Origin: Talpa occidentalis
Taxonomy: Eukaryota; Chordata; Mammalia; Eulipotyphla; Talpidae
NCBI RefSeq assembly: GCF_014898055.3
Contig: NW_023601433.1
Location: 87,367,106-87,431,105 of the forward strand
Length of the DNA: 64,000 bases
Direction of reading: 5' to 3'
This document shows positions 57,013-64,000 of the stretch, piece after piece. Below the pieces are notes generated by a model. The model was not told the origin of the DNA. It saw only the letters and a list, made by a program, of their open reading frames with translations, and did not search any database. Within the stretch, counting starts at the first letter, position 1. Each line of letters starts with the position of its first letter. Position numbers and translations under genes: made by a program.

Positions 57013-57275
57013 GGGCCTCCCTGGTGGCGCAGGGGTCAGTCTCAGGCTATCACCACTGTGGCCGAAGTTTGATCCCCGGCCAGGGAGCTGCCCACAGGGC
57101 GCAGCAGACCTCTCCTGTCTCCCCGCGGCTCCCCTCAGCAGTGTGTTTCAGTGGATCTGCCTGTTCTGCTCCCCGCTCTGTCTCTGGTGGGTCCTCTCAC
57201 CCCCACTACCCTGTACCTCTGGTCTGCAGCCCAGTTCTTCTATGCAAAATAAATAAATCATAAATAAATCTTTTA
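57013..57275 (+). repeat. Lineage-specific tRNA-derived SINE, copy 5
   Basis: Head gggcctccctggtggcgcag; body cagacctctcctgtctcccc and ctcccctcagcagtgtgttt; tail aaataaataaatc. Flanks share an imperfect aaaactccag duplication. Confidence 0.9.
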
Positions 57276-59493
57276 AAAATATTTGAAAACCAAAAAACTC
57301 CAGGTATCCTTTCCCCCTTTTTCATGAGCTGGAACCTCACTTTTCTCTACCATCCTCTCGTCTGGGGGACTCACGGCACCAATCCCGGGTGAGTTTTACA
57401 CCTTGACCTTCGTTTTCTTCACCCAAGATCCTCCCAAGATAAGAGAGAGGAAGCCGCTACATCCCTCTCCTGCTCAGGGACCTGCAAGAATTCACTGTCA
57501 CTCGCCGAAGAACACGGAGGTCCTGATGCTGGCCCTCAAGGCTGCTGACCTCACAACCTTAGGTAAGGAAGGGCTCCGGCCACCTGCCATCCCCTGGGCC
57601 CCACCTCACGGGCGCCGCCCCCCAAGCCAAGTCTGGCAGGACGCACCTTGCAGGTAAAGCTGACCCCAGCCGCGCACTCAGCCCCAAGCCGGCGTGTCCC
57701 TGGCTCGTGTCACTACCTCAGCCCACATCACTTCGAGATCTTGCTTGCCACATAAAACCGTGAGTTCCTCGAGGCCCTGCAGGGTCTCCTATGGATCCAG
57801 GGGGCACCGATCCCTTCTCCCTAACAAGGCTTCCACCCCCCTGTTCGTTCAGGGTTCACCCAGTGGACACACAACCCCCAGCGCAGACAAACAAGCGGCT
57901 CTGTCCATGAAGGCGCGGGGGGAAATCCAGCCAGAGCGGAGTCCAGAACACGCACATGTTCAGAGGACGGGCATGGGGCTAGGCCAGCGCAGGGATGCCC
58001 AATGGGGAGTAGGAGAGGAGCAGCCCCGTGCAGTGCTGGACAGGTCCCTGGGCGGCGCGAGAGCCCCAAGGTGCCAGGCTGACGCGGTGGATCACAGAGC
58101 TCTGAAACTGCGGGGAACCTGTGCCCAAGCTCAGCACTGTGAAGACGGGAGTAGGATGGGCTGGATCTGTCCCTCTGTCCACCGATGCGCCCGCTCACCC
58201 ACCCACCCCTCCTCACACCCACACATCCACCTACAGTGCGTCCACCCAGCAGGCATACACCCGGGCATCCACCTCATCCCTGCCTCCCTCTGCAGGGCCC
58301 GGGCAGAGCCGGACGGACCCCCAAGGCCCCACCTACCAACCCAAAGCTCTCGACAATGGTCAGGTCACAGCAGCCTCCTGTAAGTCCGTGGCAGGGACTT
58401 TCTGCCCGTGAGGGTAAGCAAGAGGAATTCTCTGCCTGGCAGGGGAGGGGGCATGGCAGGTATATGCCCCACCAGGCACTGCCACGCAGCCAGCTCACAC
58501 CAGTTCTGTGCAAGCGGTCAGCCCCGAGCCCGCTCTGCAGAGGAGGAGACTGCAGCCCCCACAGGACCCCTCTGAGATCCCCACGGCCTCACTGCGCCCT
58601 GAGTCGGGATGGAGGGAGGTGATCCCCAGGGCAGGGCTGGGCCGAGGCTCCAAGGCTGGGTGGCCAGGATGATGGGCCATGCAAGGGGCACGTGGGGGCA
58701 TGGACACGTGGGACTTCAGCGTCCACCAGAGTTCCAGATACAAGGGAGCTGGTCCCCAAAAAGAGCGGGCAGGAGGATGTGGACAACATTACTCCTCCCC
58801 ATGCGCCTGTGGCTGCAGAGAGCACTGAAGAAGATTCCAGGGCCGCGCGGCTACAAGTGCACCAGCCACCAGCTGGGGGAGCAGGCGGGGGTGGGGGGGG
58901 GGTGCTCAGGGACTCCTGCAAAAGGGACTCTGAAAAACAGGAGCAATGGTGGTGGGAGGTGGGGGGGGGTGTCCCAAGGAAGCCCCAAGAGGCAAAGGGG
59001 CTCCTGTTTCTCCCCGTCCTTGCTGCCAAGTGAGAGGCTGGGAACGCATCTGGCTGCTCCCTCAAGTGCACCTGGGCCCCGGAGCCTGCCTCCTCCCACC
59101 TCCTCAGATCTCACAAAGAAGCCCTGAGCCTCGGTTTCCCACCTGCAAAGGGTCAGATTCACGTGTAGCCAGCACCCCCTCGGTGCCTGGCGGCAAAGCT
59201 GCGCCCCAGGCCCCATGGTGAGAGTGGAAAGTAACAGCACGCGCTGCCTGGGGCACTACTGGTGGGGTCCCCAGACCCCTGTGGGTGCTCGGCCCTCAGC
59301 TCCAGGACCCCAGGGGAGGGACACGGGGGCGGGGGGGGGCGGGGGGGCAGTGTCTTACCCTGGGAGCCCAAAGCGTGGAAGAATTCAGAATTCCCCGCAC
59401 TTCAGATGGGCAAACTGCAGATTCTAGCCCATCCAACAATCAAATACATCGGCATTTCTGCAGTGAAATAGGTGAACGTAGAATACGTAAAGG

Positions 59494-59524
59494 CTATAAA
59501 TAGCCTGGCTTGGACTAAAAATAG
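59494..59524 (+). promoter_or_regulatory. Paired MEF2-type boxes in PITPNM2 5' intron
   Basis: ctataaatag (59,494-59,503) and ctaaaaatag (59,515-59,524) both fit the MEF2 consensus YTA(A/T)4TAR exactly. They are spaced 21 bp start to start, in an A/T-rich patch (about 59,430-59,600) surrounded by GC-rich sequence. Function is inference. Confidence 0.45.
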
Positions 59525-61249
59525 CCCCACCCCAGTTCAGGCGGGATTTCACTGCCAAATGAGTTATGAAAAAGCAACTACTGCATTCTGGAGCTGAATA
59601 TGGAGGCCCCCAGCTCTGCGTGGCCGCGTTTTTCACCAGAGACCCCGAAGCAACTGCTCATCAGCCCTGGTTGATCTCACAGCCAACGTGCCACAAAGGA
59701 GGCTCATGTGCTGTGCCCCAAAACCCACCCTGACCAGGGGGACAGCGCAGAGGTCAGCCACAAAGAAAAACTACCGCACACCTGTGCACATGCACATGTG
59801 CACATGCGCACACAGCAGCAAGCACAGAGGCCAACAACGACCAAAGCCCAGCTCGGGGGGCAAACCCGGCCTCACTGGCCCTCCGTCGGCCACAGACACC
59901 CACCTGGGCCACGTGCTGCCCTCCCTGCAGAAGCGGGCTGTCTCCAGAGCTGCGCCTGGATGAGGAGGGCTAAGCACAAGACCGGGGAACAGGGCTTCCG
60001 CTCTCGGCCTGCAGGGAGAGTCCCGCACGCCCGCCTCCCTGCGGCCTGGGCCGAGGCTGCTTGCCCTGCTGGCTGGAGCTCCGGCACCTGCAGCCTGGAC
60101 CTGGGGGCTGGACGGGGGTGGGGAAGCCTGGCCGGCACCGTGCTGGGAAACGTTGACTGCTCCATCAAACTGCTTCAATATACAAAATAAGGGAGGGGCT
60201 GACAGAGCCCCTCCAGTTCTATCTGCCCTTCACGCCTCTCTTCTGCAGGAGGCCTTTGTGGGTCTCTGTCCTACCCCAGGGTCTCCATGTGACTGCAGTT
60301 AGAGCCTTCCCGCCAAGGGGGTCCCCGAGAGATGGGTGCAGGGTCTGGGGCACAGATGCAGGCCGTGGGCTGGAAGGGGCTCCCGTGGCTCCCATGGCCC
60401 CACCCTCACCAGGTCTTGGCAAGCTGCTCCAGCCCTCTGAGCCTCCGTTCCTGCGCTTACAAAATTAGGTTCAACTCCACGTATACCTCGTGGAGCCGTG
60501 GGGGATGCAGCACCCAAGAAACGGCAGCAGCCGCCGCACTGGGAGCTGATGCTGGGGCAGCCCTGCCCTGGAGGTCTCCCCTGGAGCCCATCCTCATGCT
60601 CCAACAGCACCCACAGAGGCCACAACCCCCTTCCTGCTGTCTGCTAGGACCTCCGGCCCCACCCTCAGATGACACCAGGAAGGTAGGCAGAGCCGGCACC
60701 TGTCTCCACAGGAGGACTGGCACCGAGGCCAAGAGAGGGGCCCCGAGAACCTGGTTCCAGGCCCAGGGCTGAACGGAACATCCCGGCCAGCACCCCGAAG
60801 CCGACCCCAGGAGGAAGGCCATCTCAGGGGCCCAGGTGTGTGACCTGGGCTGGAGAGAGGGCTGGGGCAGGCGCTCCAGAGGGGAGAGGGAGAGGGGGTG
60901 GCTGGGGCGCAGGGACTGAGTCACGCTCAGCGGGCCCAAGCCCACCGCACACACAGTCTGGCTCTGCTATCTTTGGCGGGCAGCCGCCGGCTATTTCGGG
61001 AAGCTCTGCACACAGCCCGCCACTTCCCTGCCAGGCTGACTAGGTCAAAAACCCAGGCAGCCCAGCAACAGCCCGTGTCAGCAGCGCGGGGAGCGAGGGG
61101 TGCTGCACCGCCCCACTGAACAGCAGGAACAGAGGGGCGGCGGGGGCGAGCGCGAGCCCCCCACCCTGCAGAAGGAAGAGGCGCCAGGGAGACAAACAAA
61201 ACAAACCAAACTAGCTGCAGGCAGGCGGCAGGCAGCAAGCTGCAGCGGG

Positions 61250-61370
61250 AAGCACTGGCTGGGGTCACGTGGACCCGAGTTCAAATTCGAGTTTTGTCTT
61301 CCAGCCATCATTTCAGCACGCCCAGCCTCGGTTACCCCACCTCACTGGCGGGTGGGATCAAGTGAGGGGA
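61250..61370 (+). repeat. MIR SINE
   Basis: 'acccgagttcaaattcgagt', then 'cagcctcggttaccccacct', in MIR order. A shorter MIR piece is at about 60,405-60,480. Confidence 0.6.
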
Positions 61371-61919
61371 CATGCAGCACGGGGCACCTAACAATGGGGG
61401 TGCCCGCCCTCCACCCTGTGGGAACTCCCACCAGCCCAACACGCCCCAGGCCCCTGAGCCCAACGGGCTGCCCGACCACCTGTCTGCGGCCACCCAGAGG
61501 CTCCTGGAGGGCATCTGAGAAGCCAGAGGAGAGAGGTCCCCATGGCACCGGGCTCCCAGCCCCCTGAGCACGCTCGGCCTGTCCCCGGCAGGGAGAGGAC
61601 CGTCCCGGGGAAGGAGATCCAGGGACGGGGACTGGCGCCCGCCAGAGCAGCTGCTCAGCAAGCACCAGAGGGCAGAGCAGCAGGGAAGGGCCGGCGGTGG
61701 AGATGGGAGGACCAGTGTAGGAAGGGCCGTGCGGGGGCTTCCTGAAGAGCAGGCGCCAAAATTGTAGCCGACGCAGGTCGCCTCGGGAGTGGCTGCCTCG
61801 GTGCGTCTTTCTGACAGATAAGGGGCGAGGGCTGCGAGAAGGAACGTGACATTCCCGAGGTCTCCCCAAGGGTCAGCCTCAGAACTCCAGCCAGGCACTT
61901 ATCACTTATCGAGTCCCTA

Positions 61920-62310
61920 GAGGAGTCAAATCCACATGGACAGAGAGTAAGGATGGGGGGCCAGGGTTCAGGGGTGGGAGTGGGAAGAGAGCTTTGGAGA
62001 TGACGGAGGTGGCCGTCCCCGACCCCGTGAGTGCACGTCATGCCCCTGAACCTTACACCGAAAAATGGTTAAAATGGAAATTTTTATATTTTGTGTATTT
62101 TACCAAAATGAAAAAATGAAAAAAAAAAAAAAAACAAAAAAACAAAAAACTGCTCCCAGGGTCAGGCAGAAGGTCTCCTCTGGGTGATGAAAATGTTGTG
62201 GAACTCGACAGAGGTGGAGGCCGCACTAAAAGCTAATGAATTTACATTTAAAATGGTTAATTGTATGTTATGTGAATCTCACCTCAATAAAAAAAGAGTA
62301 AAAGCCCCAG
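61920..62310 (+). repeat. Two adjacent LINE-1 3' ends
   Basis: First end: 'aaaaatggttaaaatggaaa', 'ttttgtgtattttaccaaaa', then a poly(A) run to about 62,150. Second end: 'ctgggtgatgaaaatgttgt', 'ttaattgtatgttatgtgaa', 'tctcacctcaataaaaaaag'. Both on the plus strand. Confidence 0.75.
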
Positions 62311-63439
62311 GGTGTGAGGCAGCCGTGGCAACCACGGGGACTCCATCACTGATGGAGTCAGTGCTCCCTCCTAGAGCAGGAGGGACAGTCCCGGGCTGGG
62401 GAGGGACAGACAGATGGCGAGGTGGCAGCAACCAGGGGCACCTGGCCCCGTGGGAAGCACGTGGATCTGGGGAGCTGTGTCCACCGCCCCCCACCCCCGA
62501 TATCAGACGTGCAGAAATCAGAGCAGAGAGGGTAGCAGACTCTCATTAGTTGTTGGGGACACCGGGCACTTCTGGGGGAAGGGGCACCCTGAAGGCTTGC
62601 AGCAGGTGGTGGTGGCAGAGCTGTGGGTGCACATAACCCTCACAGCTGCGATGTGTTCAGGTGTCTCACCTGGGACAGGCCCTGGATGCATGACAAAGCT
62701 CTTGCAGGTGCCATGGGGCTAGAGGACAAACCCTCAAGGTGCCCCGGGGAGAAGCGTCCGGTCAGGGCTCGGGGCTCAGGGCTCAGGGAGAGGTGGAGCG
62801 GAGCTCGGGCAGTGCCGGGGGTCTCTGGAAGAAGCTCCAGGTTGTGGGGGCCAGCTGCCCAGCAGGGGCGGGGAGACCGGCTGCACCCCAGGAGGCTGAC
62901 AGAGGGGCAGAGAAAGGGGGTTGGAGCTGACAATCTGGACACTGACCCTGCAAATCCACAGCCAGTGGGGGGCGCTCTGGGGACCAGGGGGGATCTACCA
63001 CACCCCTTGGCTGTCTCAGGGGTAGTTCCTGAGCTTCTCCCATGAGGGGCTGTCAATCCCTGAGACAGATCAGGCTTTGCACCTGTGGGCCGGCCCGCTG
63101 CAGCACCCCCTGAGACAGCAGTTAGGAGGCTCTGAGACTTGCTCATCGCAGTCAAGTCCCTGCCCGCAGCTCTCAGGCTGACTGGCGTTTGCCTCCCTGG
63201 GACTCAACTTAGGGTCTTGGTCATCTCTTCAGAGTCACGATCTACTTTTCTTCTCCAGGACACCTGGCGCATGCCGCGGGGCTGCCCCTGCACTGGCCCC
63301 TCTGCTCTGGACTCTGATCCCACTCAAGCTGGGAGACAGAACCTGGGCCCAATGAAGGCCCATGGTCTGTGTCCCGGGAGCAGATGCTGGTCGCCGCACC
63401 CCTGGCCAGCGCAGCAGACCTGTGCCTGGTGATGCTGTC

Positions 63440-63870
63440 TGCTGGGAGTAGTGGATAGAAGAGGCTCCCCAAATTCATGTCCACCTAGAACCTCAGAATG
63501 TGACCTTTGGAAAGATGGTTTTTGCAGATGTAATTATTCAAGGATCTCAAAGATGAGTTCCTCCTGGATTCTGGGTGGACCCCAAATCTAAAGACCCGTG
63601 TTCTTAAAAGGGGAGGAGAGGACAGAGAGACAGATGAGGAGGGGCTGGTCCTGACAACAGAGGAAGAGGCAGCCGTGGTGTGGCCACAAGCCAAGGGCGC
63701 CTGGGGCCGCCAGCCACTGGAAGAGGCCGGCAAGTGGCGGCCTGGACCTCCCAAGGGAGCCCGGCCCTGCCCATACCTCCATCTCAGACATCTGGCCCGC
63801 AGCTGGCAGAGAGCAAGTTTCCACTGTCCTAAGCACCATGTGTGGTCGTGTTACGACAGCCTCTGGAACT
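63440..63870 (+). repeat. Old LTR-like (MaLR-type) repeat, copy 3
   Basis: 'ccaaattcatgtccacctag', 'cctcagaatgtgacctttgg', 'gtttttgcagatgtaattat' and 'gtggccacaagccaagggcg' match the internal order of copies at 29,940 and 40,605. Family tentative. Confidence 0.6.
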
Positions 63871-64000
63871 GGGATCAGGAAGTAGGACGGTGCGGCACTG
63901 GCAGCATGGATGTCAGCCAGTGTCCCCTGCCTAGGTGCCGGCAGGGGAAGAGCTGGGCGTCTGACGGGAGCGATGGTGGTGCCTGGACAGCCTGTCGCCG

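Larger units (their letters stand above)
41223..64000 (-). other. 5' intron(s) of PITPNM2
   Basis: No exon with recognisable coding content occurs right of 41,222. In human the gene has long introns before the ATG exon, so this is most likely intronic, and untranslated first exons could hide in it unseen. The contents are interspersed repeats (separate entries), microsatellites, and GC-rich unique sequence such as 54,370-54,520, a modest CpG cluster that could be an internal promoter. About 53,220-53,480 is an A/T-rich patch inside GC-rich DNA with no recognised repeat. Confidence 0.65.

Noticed and set aside
57011..57263. Open frames of about 80 codons with ..[14 protein letters not shown]
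   Set aside because: The sequence is the body of a SINE; the same pseudo-peptides recur in the other copies.

Overview
This is nuclear DNA of a placental mammal. Three genes are recognisable by their spliced proteins, and they lie in the order and orientation I know for the human 12q24.31 neighbourhood: OGFOD2 (+), ARL6IP4 (+) and PITPNM2 (-). Ancient MIR, L2 and L1 copies are scattered through the introns. At least five copies of one younger tRNA-derived SINE are present. It is not Alu/B1/B2, and from memory it does not match the standard ruminant, pig, horse, dog or camelid SINEs. It points to a less-sampled, probably laurasiatherian lineage that I cannot name.

Layout. 1-1,500 is repeat-derived (L1, MIR, L2, CA/TG low complexity). 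About 1,790-3,060 is the CpG island over exon 1 of OGFOD2. The OGFOD2 coding sequence runs 2,726-6,373 in seven exons (350 aa) with its poly(A) signal at 6,443. A second CpG island (about 6,980-8,250) carries ARL6IP4, coding 8,034-9,573 in five exons (239 aa), poly(A) signal 9,764. PITPNM2 converges on it: its 3' UTR runs about 10,325-12,959, and 25 coding exons extend from the stop codon at 12,960 back to the ATG at 41,174 (1,382 aa with every recognised exon). The remaining 41,223-64,000 is 5' intron of PITPNM2, full of old repeats with a few possible regulatory motifs.

Function. OGFOD2 is a predicted Fe(II)/2-oxoglutarate oxygenase. ARL6IP4 is an SR-like nuclear-speckle protein. PITPNM2 (Nir3/RdgB-alpha2) is a multidomain lipid transfer protein (PITP, FFAT, DDHD, LNS2) working at ER-plasma membrane contacts. 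They are neighbours rather than a pathway. Exon phases close exactly: every intron is GT-AG and each total coding length is a multiple of three.

No CRISPR, tRNA, rRNA or prokaryote-like system is present. The more interesting signals are splice-level and regulatory: two phase-symmetric PITPNM2 cassette exons, an 81-nt in-frame ARL6IP4 intron and a long open leader fused in frame to ARL6IP4, a NAGNAG acceptor in OGFOD2, G-runs just downstream of both plus-strand genes, a pair of perfect MEF2-type boxes in PITPNM2 intron 1, and a diverged duplicated unit in a PITPNM2 intron.
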